From a virus: a stretch of DNA of 28,345 bases. Numbering within the stretch: position 1 is the first letter of the stretch; every line of letters starts with the position of its first letter. Under the pieces are notes generated by a model that saw only the letters and a list, made by a program, of their open reading frames with translations, did no database searches and was not told where the DNA came from. Below are positions 12,906-23,005 of the stretch, in pieces. Position numbers and translations under genes: made by a program. The stretch is from IMG/VR virus record IMGVR_UViG_3300033145_001481, positions 1 to 28,345 of that record; one strand, given 5' to 3'.

Positions 12906-15380
12906 ATGGCACAAATAACAGAGACCCCTGTTTCAAGTCAGATTTATAAATCAAGAGATCGGATAAGAAACGAAATTATTGAGAAGCTAAAAGAATATTT
13001 AGAACTTGAGAATGTAGATCTTACGAAATCATCATTTTTGTCATTCATGATTGAAATCTTATCAACTAATACAAGTAACTTATTATTCTATCAGATTTCT
13101 GCATATAGAGAATTCTTTTTAACAAAAGCTCAATTACCAGAATCAATTTATAATTTAGCAGCATTCTTAGGTTATAATCCACAAGATGCAACACCAGCAG
13201 AAGCTAATATTTTATTTACTGTTCCATTTGGTTTTACAGATGCAAATACCCAATTTGTTCTTGATGAAGGGTTTAAGTTAAACGCTGAAGGTGGTATTGA
13301 ATTTGCAACATATTATACCACAACAATTACAGTTACAAATAATTCGCAGGTATCAATTGTTGTTAGAGAAGGTAATAGAACTTATATTATGCCTGTGACA
13401 ATAGAGTCAAATCAATTTTTATTTGTATTACCATTTAGACAATATTCTATTTCTGTTCAAGAATTTCAAATCTCAGAAGATTTACAACAATATCAATTTG
13501 TTTCAATTGAAGTTCCATTTGATGGTCAGATTTCCTCTCAAGTAGTTGAAATTAAACCACCGGGATCTGCGGCTTATGAATTATATACCGAAGTTTCTAG
13601 TTTGTTTTTAATGGATGCGGCAACTAAAGGATATGTATCTAGGAGAACAGATGAAGGGATTATGCTACAATTTGGTAATGGTTTAATCGGATATCAGCCA
13701 GAGCCGGGGTCTACAGTTCAAGTAACATTAAATTTAACTGATGGTGCTGATGGAAATGTAATTACTGGATCTATACATTCTGGAGATAGAATCTACAATA
13801 CTACATTAGCTGGTATAACACAAATTGTTGAATATGATGTCGTAAATACATCTCCAGCATTTAATGGTGAAGATGAAGAATCTCTTGAAGCTGTAAGAAG
13901 AAACGCGATCACTAACCTTACTGCTCTTGAAAGAACTGTAACCGAGAATGATTTTATAAATGCAAATATAATTATTGATGATTCGCCAATTGGACAAAAC
14001 TCATTACCAGTATTAAAAAGATCTGACATAAAAATAAATGAAATTGCTTTATTTTCAACTATTTTATTTGGTGAAGATTTAGTACCTACAAGAGATTTAT
14101 TTGAAACATTTACAGACACATATATTCCAAGACAAACTGTTTTGACTCAAGATGGGATTGATTACTATACAGTTTTTGATATGGACATTGATGCATTAAA
14201 TAGTTCTGCAAGTTATGTTTATATAATGTATGAAATTGAACAATTACCAGCTCTAGTGACAAGTTATGGATCTGACTATGACTTATATGCAAGCAATTTA
14301 ATTGTCAGGAGAGATGGTTTACAAGCAACATATGAGTTACAATTTGTTACAACAGAAATTGACGCTTCGCTTGCATCATGTCAAATGGAAATTTCGGAAA
14401 CTGGCGCAACTTATAATATGGCAACAGATAGTACTTCATTTACTCTTATTTTTCCAGATAATAGAATTATTCCAACAGGAAATTTAACATACTTTTTTAC
14501 AATTCAACATTCAACTGAAGGTTTGATTGGTCAATATACTAATCAATTTATTTTTAGACTTTCATTAGATGATTTTACAACATCTAATGCTTTAGCAACA
14601 GATGGAGATAGTACAGCATATATTGTTTATGATATACCAACAGTTCGTAAAGATTATTATGATAGTATTAATCAACGAGATTTTGAATTGCAAGTAATGC
14701 AAACCCTTCTTACAACAATGACATTTAAAGATTATAGGATGTTAACTGATTTTATTAATTTTAAGTTTTCTAATACTACCGGCACTCTAAATAATATGCA
14801 ATTGAATGATGTTGATCTCCAAGCCGTTCTAGGAATAGAATCCATTCCTCCGGCAATTGGTTCAGTTGGAGAACGATATATTGTACTAAATGGAACTGGA
14901 GCTTGGTTGGATCATGATAATGATATTGCTGTATCTTCGCTTGATGGTACTTCATATATATGGGTATTTGTTGTTCCTAAGTCAGATCAGATGGTATATG
15001 TAACAGATGAAGGTCTTAAATATATATATAGTGAAACAGGTTGGGTTGTTCCTGCGTATGATATTCCATTACAAATTTCTTTGGATGTTTTTATTACTGA
15101 TACATATACTGGAACTATTGGGAATCTTACTCAAGCGATTCGAGAGGCACTTATTACGGCATTTGAAGGTAGATTTGGCATTAACTCTACTCTATATCGC
15201 TCAGAAATTATCGACGTAGTACAAGAAGTTGAGGGGGTTGATCATTGCCGTTTAATTGATCCAGTATCAAGTATTTTCTTTAATTTTAATATTGATGATT
15301 TTACACAACAGCAATTATTAGAATATGCACCAGAGTATGTATATTTTACAGAAGATGATATTGCTATTAGGGTATTTTAA
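12906..15380 (+). CDS. Baseplate wedge protein, gp6 / baseplate J-like
   Basis: 824 residues; ATG after GAGGA. The N-terminal region (RDRIRNEIIEKLKEYLE; LPESIYNLAAFLGYNPQDATPAEANILFTVPF) is typical of gp6/J proteins, and the middle has RRTDEGIMLQFGNGLIGYQPEPGS. LEAVRRNAITNLTALERTVTENDF at about 330-353 is the usual J-family signature. It is longer than T4 gp6 (660 residues), with a beta-rich insert in the second half. The C-terminus (ITAFEGRFGINSTLYRSEIIDVVQEVEGVDHCRL) again fits the family. Copies form the ring of the baseplate wedges that opens on contraction. Confidence 0.9.
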   Translation: MAQITETPVSSQIYKSRDRIRNEIIEKLKEYLELENVDLTKSSFLSFMIEILSTNTSNLLFYQISAYREFFLTKAQLPESIYNLAAFLGYNPQDATPAEANILFTVPFGFTDANTQFVLDEGFKLNAEGGIEFATYYTTTITVTNNSQVSIVVREGNRTYIMPVTIESNQFLFVLPFRQYSISVQEFQISEDLQQYQFVSIEVPFDGQISSQVVEIKPPGSAAYELYTEVSSLFLMDAATKGYVSRRTDEGIMLQFGNGLIGYQPEPGSTVQVTLNLTDGADGNVITGSIHSGDRIYNTTLAGITQIVEYDVVNTSPAFNGEDEESLEAVRRNAITNLTALERTVTENDFINANIIIDDSPIGQNSLPVLKRSDIKINEIALFSTILFGEDLVPTRDLFETFTDTYIPRQTVLTQDGIDYYTVFDMDIDALNSSASYVYIMYEIEQLPALVTSYGSDYDLYASNLIVRRDGLQATYELQFVTTEIDASLASCQMEISETGATYNMATDSTSFTLIFPDNRIIPTGNLTYFFTIQHSTEGLIGQYTNQFIFRLSLDDFTTSNALATDGDSTAYIVYDIPTVRKDYYDSINQRDFELQVMQTLLTTMTFKDYRMLTDFINFKFSNTTGTLNNMQLNDVDLQAVLGIESIPPAIGSVGERYIVLNGTGAWLDHDNDIAVSSLDGTSYIWVFVVPKSDQMVYVTDEGLKYIYSETGWVVPAYDIPLQISLDVFITDTYTGTIGNLTQAIREALITAFEGRFGINSTLYRSEIIDVVQEVEGVDHCRLIDPVSSIFFNFNIDDFTQQQLLEYAPEYVYFTEDDIAIRVF

Positions 15381-15382
15381 AT

Positions 15383-16495
15383 ATGGATGAACTATTAAGT
15401 AAAATAAAACCAGATATTCCAAAGCTAAAACGATTTATAACCACTAGTGCAGCAAGAGAATTATCTGCATTATCAGCACCATGTTACTATCCGAAGACAA
15501 AACGATTCTACTTTGAAGTTCTAAATTTATTACGAATAACAAAAAAAGACTTTAAAGATTTTGTAAAAAGAAATTATAAAGGAACAAAAGCAGAAAAATG
15601 GAATTTATGGAACGATCCAGGAACTAATATGTTGGTGTTTGTTATGTATTTATTTTTAAAGAAAAGAGATCAGAGAGCATTTTCTTCTACTATGGTTTAC
15701 TACATGATTATTCAATATGCAAGATTAATGAATAAACAAATGAAATATTGCTATGAAGATACATTCAAATATACTTTAGATAATTTAACACGAACTCATT
15801 TATTTTTTAGAGAAAAAACTATACCAAACAGTTTGTTTTATTTATCAACCGTCATACAGAAAACTTATAAACAATCTATTGCTGAATGGGACCTTGAAAA
15901 AATTATAGCTTTTATTGGAGTTGCTCGTCATAGGATTTCACAAAGTGTAAAAAGTTTTGCTAAAAATTATTATAGATATCGAAAAGAAGGGGAAGGTATT
16001 AAAACACAAAATGAAGAAACAGATGATGAAGCAAATACTTATCAATATAAAGTTTTACAACGTGGACAAAAAATAGTTGATGAAATAACAAAGAAAATAA
16101 CCACATATAAGGTTATTGATCGAAAGGCATTTGACGAAGCGAAAAAAATCAGTAAAATTAAAACATCAATTGCAACACTGATTGTAGATAAAATTACCAA
16201 CGAAACAAACTATAATAATATAAAAATTTTATTACAGTTGTTTATTAAAGATTTAAAAGATGTAAGTATGATTTGTGGAAGTGGATATGTTCCTTCCGTA
16301 AAAAAATTAATGGCAGTTAAAAGAACAACTGCACAATTATATTTTAAAGCACAAATAAATATTCTTCTAATGGATATTCTTAAAGATATGAAATTTCTCG
16401 ATGTATATGAGAGATACACATCCCAAACTCAATTCATTATTAATTCATTTCTAGCATTCTATATAACAGGAATTATGAAAACTAATTTATGCTAA
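15383..16495 (+). CDS. Unknown basic helical protein at the end of the tail operon
   Basis: 370 residues; the ATG is two bases after the gp6-like stop, so translation is probably coupled. The sequence is Lys/Arg-rich and mostly helical (KKDFKDFVKRNYKGTKAEKWNLW; YYMIIQYARLMNKQMKYCYEDTF; YRYRKEGEGIKTQNEETDDE). It ends with a more hydrophobic stretch (INSFLAFYITGIMKTNLC). I see no enzyme motif. Its 3' end overlaps the convergent gene by 14 bases without a terminator. Location suggests a virion or assembly role, but nothing in the sequence proves it. Confidence 0.6.
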   Translation: MDELLSKIKPDIPKLKRFITTSAARELSALSAPCYYPKTKRFYFEVLNLLRITKKDFKDFVKRNYKGTKAEKWNLWNDPGTNMLVFVMYLFLKKRDQRAFSSTMVYYMIIQYARLMNKQMKYCYEDTFKYTLDNLTRTHLFFREKTIPNSLFYLSTVIQKTYKQSIAEWDLEKIIAFIGVARHRISQSVKSFAKNYYRYRKEGEGIKTQNEETDDEANTYQYKVLQRGQKIVDEITKKITTYKVIDRKAFDEAKKISKIKTSIATLIVDKITNETNYNNIKILLQLFIKDLKDVSMICGSGYVPSVKKLMAVKRTTAQLYFKAQINILLMDILKDMKFLDVYERYTSQTQFIINSFLAFYITGIMKTNLC

Positions 16496-17792
16496 TACTT
16501 ATCAGGCCAGCAGGAGTTCGGAGTTCTAAGTTTGCTGAAATTTGTTTGGCAGAAGATGAAACCCTATCTGGTGGATTATTAATTTCCTCTGTTGTTAATT
16601 CTTCTGTAGTTGGTGCTTGAGCTTTTGTTATTGTTTTAGGCAATGCCAATGCTTGATTTTTATTCTTTTGATTTATTTCAATTTCTTCTTTAGTTTGTCC
16701 TACGCTACTGAAATTTTGTATTCCAAATTTTTGTGAGTTAGGACCTGATATCCCTTTAATATAGCTTTTCAATGTAGGTCTTGTGGTTATATCTAGTTTT
16801 GTAGCTAACATACTACTATACAAACTTCCAAAGTCAATTCTTACATCAACTATTCCAAGTCTTTGATTATAAGCAATTTGTTGTTGATCTCCACCTTTTA
16901 TTATAGTAATATTTGAAATATATGCCGGATCTAAATCATATATTCCAGGAGACCAAATTCTATGAATAAAAGGCCAGCTATATGTAGATCCACTCTTATC
17001 TGCAGAAATTGGCATACCCAAGAGCATTATAGCAGCTATTGGACCAGCAATATATCTATTAGTAGCTTCTTGACTTCCTGGATATGGATTATATAATCTA
17101 ACTGTCATTGTATATGATGGTTGAAAACCGCTTGCTTTCCAAACCATTGGAAAATCTAATCTAGCACCGGCTGCTAATGAAGATACTATATTTGTTCCAC
17201 CAGCGATTGGTAATGCCTCAAGAAACTTCCCAACAGCTCCGGCACCTTTTTCTACACCTGCTGCTCCCAACTCAAATATACCACCAGCCTTTTTTGCTGC
17301 CTTTGTAACTTTACCAAGAGCTTCTTTACCTGTTCTGACTCCAAACATCTGAGCTAATGAAGATACTGTTGTTGATGAAATGTCTGTAAGACCTTGTAAA
17401 AAGTTTTCTCCATATTCATTTGTAAAACTATCTGTTGGAAAACTATCTGCTAAATATGCTAAAGTCAAATGATTTTTATGAAAGTTGCTACTTAATGAAA
17501 AACCATGAGAGTTTAATAGATCCTTATATGATAAATAATTTGTTTCTGTACCTTCAACTTCAGCTTCAAAGAAAGGTTTTCTTGTAAAAATTGATGCCCC
17601 TTTTGTAAACGAAGGTATTCCAGGATATATTCTGACCAATGGCATTGAATTTTTTACTACCGTATTAGTTTTATCTCCTATGCCCTCAACAGGACCATCC
17701 GGACCAACATAGATATCATCCATTGGTTGCGCAGGTGGCATACCAGGAATAAAATCAATTTGAGTTTGATTTATAGTGTTTTTTGTTGCCAT
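16482..17792 (-). CDS. Tail structural protein, candidate tail-tube initiator (gp48/gp54-like)
   Basis: 436 residues; ATG two bases after the tape-measure stop, with GAGG inside that gene's end. The protein has a Pro-rich start (GMPPAQPMDD), an Ala/Gly-rich helical middle (KAAKKAGGIFELGAAGVEKGAG) and a beta-rich part with the sequences LDFPMVWKASGFQPSYTMTV, YIAGPIAAIMLLGMP and IWSPGIYDLDPAYISNITII. DVRIDFGSLYSSML then loosely recalls the end of T4 gp48 (a pattern of short strands before an LY step). T4 gp48/gp54 cap the baseplate and start tube growth. Being next to the tape measure fits. The tail is low-complexity. Assignment is tentative. Confidence 0.5.
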   Translation of the reverse strand: MATKNTINQTQIDFIPGMPPAQPMDDIYVGPDGPVEGIGDKTNTVVKNSMPLVRIYPGIPSFTKGASIFTRKPFFEAEVEGTETNYLSYKDLLNSHGFSLSSNFHKNHLTLAYLADSFPTDSFTNEYGENFLQGLTDISSTTVSSLAQMFGVRTGKEALGKVTKAAKKAGGIFELGAAGVEKGAGAVGKFLEALPIAGGTNIVSSLAAGARLDFPMVWKASGFQPSYTMTVRLYNPYPGSQEATNRYIAGPIAAIMLLGMPISADKSGSTYSWPFIHRIWSPGIYDLDPAYISNITIIKGGDQQQIAYNQRLGIVDVRIDFGSLYSSMLATKLDITTRPTLKSYIKGISGPNSQKFGIQNFSSVGQTKEEIEINQKNKNQALALPKTITKAQAPTTEELTTEEINNPPDRVSSSAKQISANLELRTPAGLISISIN

Positions 17793-17794
17793 AT

Positions 17795-20410
17795 TTAAGC
17801 CTCACTCATGTTTCCTTGTAATACATCTCTAGTTTGTGGAGATAATTGAGATGTATCCCCACCATTATTATTTACAAGATTACTTATATTTTGTACACTT
17901 GAAGATACAGAATTACTTGTTTGTATAAGACCTTGAGTCGTTGCTGCTGCTAAACCTTTAGTACCTTCCAAAGCAGCTTTCCCCTGTGCCTTAAGTTCAT
18001 CTGTTATTATTTTACCTTGAGCTGTTGCTGCTGCTGCACCCGCCATTGCTATTTCAGGTGCATTTTTAACAATACCCACAAATTTATCTGTTACTATAAT
18101 AGCTGCTTTATTATCTTTAAGCCAATTTGGATTAGGTAGTAAGCCCCCAGTTATTTTTTTGAAATTTGCAATTTGTTGTTTTCTAAATTCAGGCATTTTA
18201 TCTTTAACAACATCTATTTGTTGTTTACTAAATTCAGTCATTTTATCTTTTACAGATTTAGTTTTTGGCGTTTTGCCTTTAACAACATCTCTACCTATTA
18301 GACCAGCATCTATTGCTACACTAGCTGCTGTACCAAGACCAGGAACTAAACTAGCTGCACCAGAAGCAACTTCTAAACCAGCACCAAGAAAATCACCCTT
18401 CATTATTCTATGAGCAGCAAATCCAAGACCAGCTAATAAACCAATAACAGGTATTTTTTTAACTAACATTTTTAAACCAGCTTTACCAGCTAGTTTTGAT
18501 AATCCTTTTGCCGCTCCTTTTTTTGCTGATTCGATTGCTGTCTTTGCTGCTACTCCTTTTGCTACTCCTAGTCCTAAGAATCCCATAAGTCTCTTAAGCA
18601 TTGGGATAATTTTAGAAAATACTGAACCAATTTTAGCAAATATACCTTTTGTGAAAAGACCTTTTAAGCCAGTTTTTATTGCTCCAGTTATAAATCCTTT
18701 TTTAACTATTGATTTTATACCAGTTATTAGTGCTCCAGATATAAACTTACTGGCCATTTTTCTGAATCCACCCCCAAGTAGAAATGGTATAAATGTCATA
18801 GCAACAGATAGTAATGATTTTATAGCACCAAATGATCCGCTAAATACATTAAACATACTTTTTATTTTTTGCCTTAAATTAATTTTCTTTTGAATCTCAA
18901 GATCTTCTTCATTGACTTTAGATATGTTTTTTGTATATCCGAGCAGTTTTTTCTTATCAGCTTTTTCTTGTTTTTTCCATTTCTTCATTTCTCTTAAAGT
19001 AGCATCTGCAGATTCAGGTGATATTCCTGGAGAAAGCTCGGGTGATAATCCTGAGTAAAGACCACGCAATTCTTTTTTACGACTTATACGTTTTTTACCT
19101 TTGTCACCAACTTCAAATCCCAACTTAGCTAATCCACCACGAAGAAGGCTGAAAAATGACCATCGTCCTTTTGATATTCCAGGTATTGCTGAATATTGTG
19201 CACCTGTAAGAAATGAAGATATATCTCTTGTTGCTTCAGCTGAAGCTTTTGTAAATAATGCAATATTATCAAGGCGCCACATTCCTTCTGTATAAACAAG
19301 ACCAATATTGTGTGCAGCAGCTTCAGCTGGATTTTTGCTTCTTGATAAATGCCTTTTATATCCACCTCTAGATTTAAAAATTTGATATACAGCTTTAAAT
19401 GGCATACCAGCGATATTTTTTATAGATTTCAATGAAAACATTATATTTCTAAATGTTGGATGTTGAACCAACATTTTCTGCCATACTTGTTCCCATGTAC
19501 CAATTTGTGCACCCATAGAATCTTGTATTGCAAGTACAGCTCTTAACATTCTGACGTTTGAGGGTTCAGTATGTCTGGAATATGTCTCATTTAATGCTCG
19601 TGTAAATCCTTTAAATATACCAACCTTTTCCAAATGCTCAACGCTTTGAACATATGTACTCATTTTGGCCATTGATTTTAACTGTGCTTTTCTGGATATT
19701 TGTACTAGATCTTTAGTTGTTGAAATACTATCATCAATTTTAGAAAGAATTTTGTCAATCGGTACTACAATTTCAGCTGGGTGAAGAAAAGCAAGACCTG
19801 CTTTCTCAACAAAACCACCCTTCTGCATTTTTGGTATGCCACCGGCGCTTTCATGAATTGTTTTGATGGGTTTTTCTTTTTTACTTTTTGAAAAAAGCCC
19901 ACCTAGACCATCTCTAAATTTAGATGTAATTTTGCTAAATGCTCCACCCAAAGTTTCAGCAATATTAGCTTTCATTTTTGCTGCTGCTGATTTAAATACA
20001 TCTGTCTCCATAAACTTTGAAGCAAAATAACCAAAAATTGGTGTACTTTTTGTTAAAGCCATTGCTACAATATTTTGCTTGTTAAAACTAATATCTTGTG
20101 AAATAGCTTTTCCATATTGTGAGATTACGTCTTTACCTGCTTTAGCTGTACCAGCAGCAACGTTTACAAAACCACGTCCGACCTGATCAACTGTATGCGC
20201 TAATGAACTAAGAACTTTAATCATTGAATTTTGAACTTTTTCGATATGTTCAAAATCTCCAACATTAAGATTAGCTTCTACAATTTCTTGATCGACTTTT
20301 TTCTGCATTTCGTTAATCGTACGACTTACATTACTGACTTCAGCTACACGTTCTTTATTGGCATCAGCCTTTGAGGTTAGACCGCCTGGTTCTGTTGTTT
20401 TATCAACCAT
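17795..20410 (-). CDS. Tail tape-measure protein (gp29 role)
   Basis: 871 residues; ATG after GAGG. Helical N-terminal half (VSRTINEMQKKVDQEIVEANL). The segment 190-218 (GGIPKMQKGGF...LAFLHPAEIVVP) is the Gly/His-Pro-Glu motif common in tape measures. Long hydrophobic helices alternate with Lys-rich ones (about 545-720: IPFLLGGGFRKMASKF; GLLAGLGFAAHRIMKGD; GLEVASGAASLVPGLGT). A duplicated motif (VKDKMTEFSKQQI / VKDKMPEFRKQQI) lies near 730-757. The C-terminus is Ala/Gln/Asn-rich. The protein fills the tube and sets tail length; at roughly 1.5 Angstrom per residue this means about 130 nm (estimate). Hydrophobic segments may act in membrane passage. It is on the opposite strand from the tube gene. 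Confidence 0.75.
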   Translation of the reverse strand: MVDKTTEPGGLTSKADANKERVAEVSNVSRTINEMQKKVDQEIVEANLNVGDFEHIEKVQNSMIKVLSSLAHTVDQVGRGFVNVAAGTAKAGKDVISQYGKAISQDISFNKQNIVAMALTKSTPIFGYFASKFMETDVFKSAAAKMKANIAETLGGAFSKITSKFRDGLGGLFSKSKKEKPIKTIHESAGGIPKMQKGGFVEKAGLAFLHPAEIVVPIDKILSKIDDSISTTKDLVQISRKAQLKSMAKMSTYVQSVEHLEKVGIFKGFTRALNETYSRHTEPSNVRMLRAVLAIQDSMGAQIGTWEQVWQKMLVQHPTFRNIMFSLKSIKNIAGMPFKAVYQIFKSRGGYKRHLSRSKNPAEAAAHNIGLVYTEGMWRLDNIALFTKASAEATRDISSFLTGAQYSAIPGISKGRWSFFSLLRGGLAKLGFEVGDKGKKRISRKKELRGLYSGLSPELSPGISPESADATLREMKKWKKQEKADKKKLLGYTKNISKVNEEDLEIQKKINLRQKIKSMFNVFSGSFGAIKSLLSVAMTFIPFLLGGGFRKMASKFISGALITGIKSIVKKGFITGAIKTGLKGLFTKGIFAKIGSVFSKIIPMLKRLMGFLGLGVAKGVAAKTAIESAKKGAAKGLSKLAGKAGLKMLVKKIPVIGLLAGLGFAAHRIMKGDFLGAGLEVASGAASLVPGLGTAASVAIDAGLIGRDVVKGKTPKTKSVKDKMTEFSKQQIDVVKDKMPEFRKQQIANFKKITGGLLPNPNWLKDNKAAIIVTDKFVGIVKNAPEIAMAGAAAATAQGKIITDELKAQGKAALEGTKGLAAATTQGLIQTSNSVSSSVQNISNLVNNNGGDTSQLSPQTRDVLQGNMSEA

Positions 20411-20422
20411 TTATTAATCCTC

Positions 20423-21310
20423 TTAAGCAATAATTTGGAAAAGTTTTTTAATGCTTGAATCTTTTGGTTTCATTTCTGCTAGCACACAAGCAACTTCAGA
20501 TAATGATACCATTTCTTGAATTGGAGTAGTATATTTATTTTTTTCTCCAAACGCTTTTTGATATGCTTGATTTAAAGATGTAAAAACCATCGAAAATCTT
20601 CTAGCATTTTTCATTAGCGATGGCATACTTACAATAAAAAGTTTTGCTGCTACAATTAAATTTGTTAATCTTATTTGAAAGTCTTGATTATTTAAATGAG
20701 AATTTGATATAAATAAAGATTCAATTAATCTATATAAATTTGCTAAATTCTTATTTGCATACATGGGACCACGTTTTTCAAACTGTACCATATACTTAAT
20801 AAACTCGTCTACTTTTTTTGGTTGTTTGGATTTTAGTTTTAAATAATCTGTAAAAAATTCTGAGTAATAAGCTCTTAATTTAGGCAGGAATACTTGAACA
20901 AATTTTGGTAAATTTCTTCCTGCGATTAAATGCATACACTCATGCATAGTCGTTGATGTTATCTCATTATTTGATGAACTTCCAAAAACAGTTGCACTAT
21001 TATCAATTATCACAATGACCTTTTTATCTTCAATAGTATAAAAAGCCATAATAAATTTATGTGCCCCTTTTGTTAATTTATGTTTAATAAACGATAAAAT
21101 ATTCTTACTTTTATAGCATGGTATAATAATATCCTTTTCAACTAACTTTTGAACTTCAGGAAATATATGTTTCCCCTTTGACGATTTTTTAAATGCAAGT
21201 ATAAATTTCTCTTTTAATTTATTGGATGAATAAAAAGTTATACCATCTATATTATAAGCAGGATCAAGACCAATAGGTGGTGCAAATAACTCATCTAAAT
21301 ATTTATCCAT
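20423..21310 (-). CDS. Putative zinc metalloprotease-like protein (HExxH)
   Basis: 295 residues; ATG after AAGGAG. H123-E124-C-M-H127 in EITSTTMHECMHLIAG is a typical zinc-protease active-site helix, with small and hydrophobic neighbours as expected. A third ligand could be E151 in RAYYSEFFTDYLKL, 24 residues after the second His, as in gluzincins; this is a guess. Before it lie beta strands (KFIMAFYTIEDKKVIVIIDN), which also fits a minimal metallopeptidase. The C-terminal half is helical. No signal peptide. It sits between the terminase and tape-measure genes, so a virion-borne or assembly protease is possible. HExxH alone is not proof of activity. Confidence 0.6.
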   Translation of the reverse strand: MDKYLDELFAPPIGLDPAYNIDGITFYSSNKLKEKFILAFKKSSKGKHIFPEVQKLVEKDIIIPCYKSKNILSFIKHKLTKGAHKFIMAFYTIEDKKVIVIIDNSATVFGSSSNNEITSTTMHECMHLIAGRNLPKFVQVFLPKLRAYYSEFFTDYLKLKSKQPKKVDEFIKYMVQFEKRGPMYANKNLANLYRLIESLFISNSHLNNQDFQIRLTNLIVAAKLFIVSMPSLMKNARRFSMVFTSLNQAYQKAFGEKNKYTTPIQEMVSLSEVACVLAEMKPKDSSIKKLFQIIA

Positions 21311-21317
21311 TAATTTA

Positions 21318-22964
21318 TTACTCCTTAAAAAATTCTAAAGTATCTACAAAACCTACATGATCATTATAGTTGTCTTTAACAGCTTTCATAATATCTCTAT
21401 TATTAAATCCAACTTCAATATCTGTATTCATATTAACAATATCTGACATTTCATTCGTAAGGTTACTATATCGTTTTGTATCTATCATTACAGGTGGATC
21501 ATATTTTCTTACATACATACAGCATGCAGCCGAAAGAGCAATATCATCTGTACAACCAGTATCAGCTTCTACTTTCCCGCTTGTTTTACTGACAAGACCA
21601 GTTAACTCAAGAGCAAGTCTTTGTGATTTAATTGACTCAGGATATTGTGTAAAGTATGAATAAAGAGCATCAATCATTAAAGGTCTTGTTTTAGAATTAG
21701 TTGATAGCCCAGGAATATATGTATTTTTTCCCCTTTTTTCTTTATAGAGCATGTAAGAATATTCACTTGCATTTAAATGTTCAACAACTTGATTACCATA
21801 TGAATTTGATTCTACAACAATCAAACCAGGGAATTCTGTTGAAGCAACTTTAACAACTTTAACAAAATCAAGAACTTTACATTTACCTTGATATTCCCAT
21901 ACTTGTTCAAGGGTCTCATAATCAAAAACGGAAATAGCTGATTTATCAGATCCATGTTCAGGAGCTGTATCAACTCCTATTATATAATATCTGTCTTTAA
22001 CTGGTTGAGAGAATTTCCAAATTTCCCCATTATAAAGTTTAATTTTTTCAATAGGTTCTACACAAGCATTTTGCATTGCCTCAACTGTATCAGATTCAAA
22101 AAATGACCCCTCTGTTGGCAAGAATTTTAATTCCAACTCTTGAGCGATTTTTTTCATATCATAATCAAAAAGAGCACATTGTGTATTATACCAGTCAGGA
22201 TCATTTGCTAACTCAGGAATCATTTTCCAGTGAATTACAAATGGTTTAAAAATATCATCATTAGAAATCGACTTAAGATATCTTTCAAAATACCATTGAC
22301 CAATACCAACAGTTTTATTGGGTGTTGAAAGAACAATAGTACCAAATGGAATACCAAATTTTTTCGCCTGCATTTGATTAGTGCTAAGTGCTGGCACAAG
22401 TGAAGTCCAAGCAGAACTTATATAATTAACAAATGCTGCTTCATCAATTACCAAAAAAGTGATAGCTTTACCACGAAGAGTTTTATCAGGAGCATTTGGA
22501 TTCACAGGTGATGCATAAACTTTACTTCCATTTGTTAAAATAAATGACCGTTCAGTTCTTTTTGCAAAACCACGACCTAATAAACCACCAAGAGGTTTCA
22601 TCCAATCAGGTAATTTTTCAACCATACCCCTTATAACTCTTGCAAAATCAGTAGCTTCAGCTCCATCTTTTGAAATAATCCCAATGACAACATTATTATA
22701 AAAAACTGTTAACCATGCTGCATATGCTTGGATAATCGTCGATATACCTATTTGTCTGCTCTTTAGGACCAAAGCATATTTCCATTGTTCGATAACATCA
22801 ATTAATTCTGTTTGTTTTGCATATGGTGTAAGAAGTACATCTTTACCTGGCAATTCTATATAAATATATGTTCGACAAAAATACTCGAATTGTGCTCTAC
22901 ATTTTAGAAATTCCGCAACATATTTATTGGCTAATGATTTCAATTGGAATGGTTTTTTTGCCAT
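21318..22964 (-). CDS. Terminase large subunit (gp17-like)
   Basis: 548 residues. The ATPase has a phage-type Walker A (K68-SRQIGIST, LVLKSRQIGIST at 65-76) and Walker B with catalytic Glu (FLVIDEAAF, D174-E175); VLSTPN near 211-216 is the coupling motif. The RNase-H-like nuclease has D332 (IIGVDTAPEHGSDKSAIS), E385 (IVVESNSYG) and D473/D474 (TDDIALSAA). The enzyme packages DNA into the prohead and cuts the concatemer. T4 gp17 is 610 residues. A promoter-like motif ends about 14 bases before the start. No small subunit is seen beside it. Confidence 0.95.
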   Translation of the reverse strand: MAKKPFQLKSLANKYVAEFLKCRAQFEYFCRTYIYIELPGKDVLLTPYAKQTELIDVIEQWKYALVLKSRQIGISTIIQAYAAWLTVFYNNVVIGIISKDGAEATDFARVIRGMVEKLPDWMKPLGGLLGRGFAKRTERSFILTNGSKVYASPVNPNAPDKTLRGKAITFLVIDEAAFVNYISSAWTSLVPALSTNQMQAKKFGIPFGTIVLSTPNKTVGIGQWYFERYLKSISNDDIFKPFVIHWKMIPELANDPDWYNTQCALFDYDMKKIAQELELKFLPTEGSFFESDTVEAMQNACVEPIEKIKLYNGEIWKFSQPVKDRYYIIGVDTAPEHGSDKSAISVFDYETLEQVWEYQGKCKVLDFVKVVKVASTEFPGLIVVESNSYGNQVVEHLNASEYSYMLYKEKRGKNTYIPGLSTNSKTRPLMIDALYSYFTQYPESIKSQRLALELTGLVSKTSGKVEADTGCTDDIALSAACCMYVRKYDPPVMIDTKRYSNLTNEMSDIVNMNTDIEVGFNNRDIMKAVKDNYNDHVGFVDTLEFFKE

Positions 22965-22977
22965 ATATATTATATTC

Positions 22978-22996
22978 CTTTATTATTTGTTCTAAA
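22978..22996 (-). promoter_or_regulatory. Recurring promoter-like motif (copy 5)
   Basis: On the minus strand TTTAGAACAAATAATAAAG precedes the terminase. Compared with the plus-strand copies it has AAATAATAAA in place of AAAATATAAA, the same variant as at 24265. The motif is so close to the start codon that transcription would have to begin within or just after it, leaving a very short leader. Confidence 0.45.
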
Positions 22997-23005
22997 AAAG
23001 ATTCT

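Noticed and set aside
15007-15219. Plus-strand 70-codon Leu-rich frame
   Set aside because: Out-of-frame within the gp6-like gene, where the main frame shows clear family sequence.
18182-18260. Short direct repeat that might be a regulatory or CRISPR-like repeat
   Set aside because: It encodes the duplicated VKDKMxEFxKQQI motif in the tape measure; only two copies and no spacers.
18159-18893. Plus-strand frames opposite the tape-measure gene
   Set aside because: Antisense to a long coding sequence with repetitive Lys/Gly/Ala codons; no ribosome sites.
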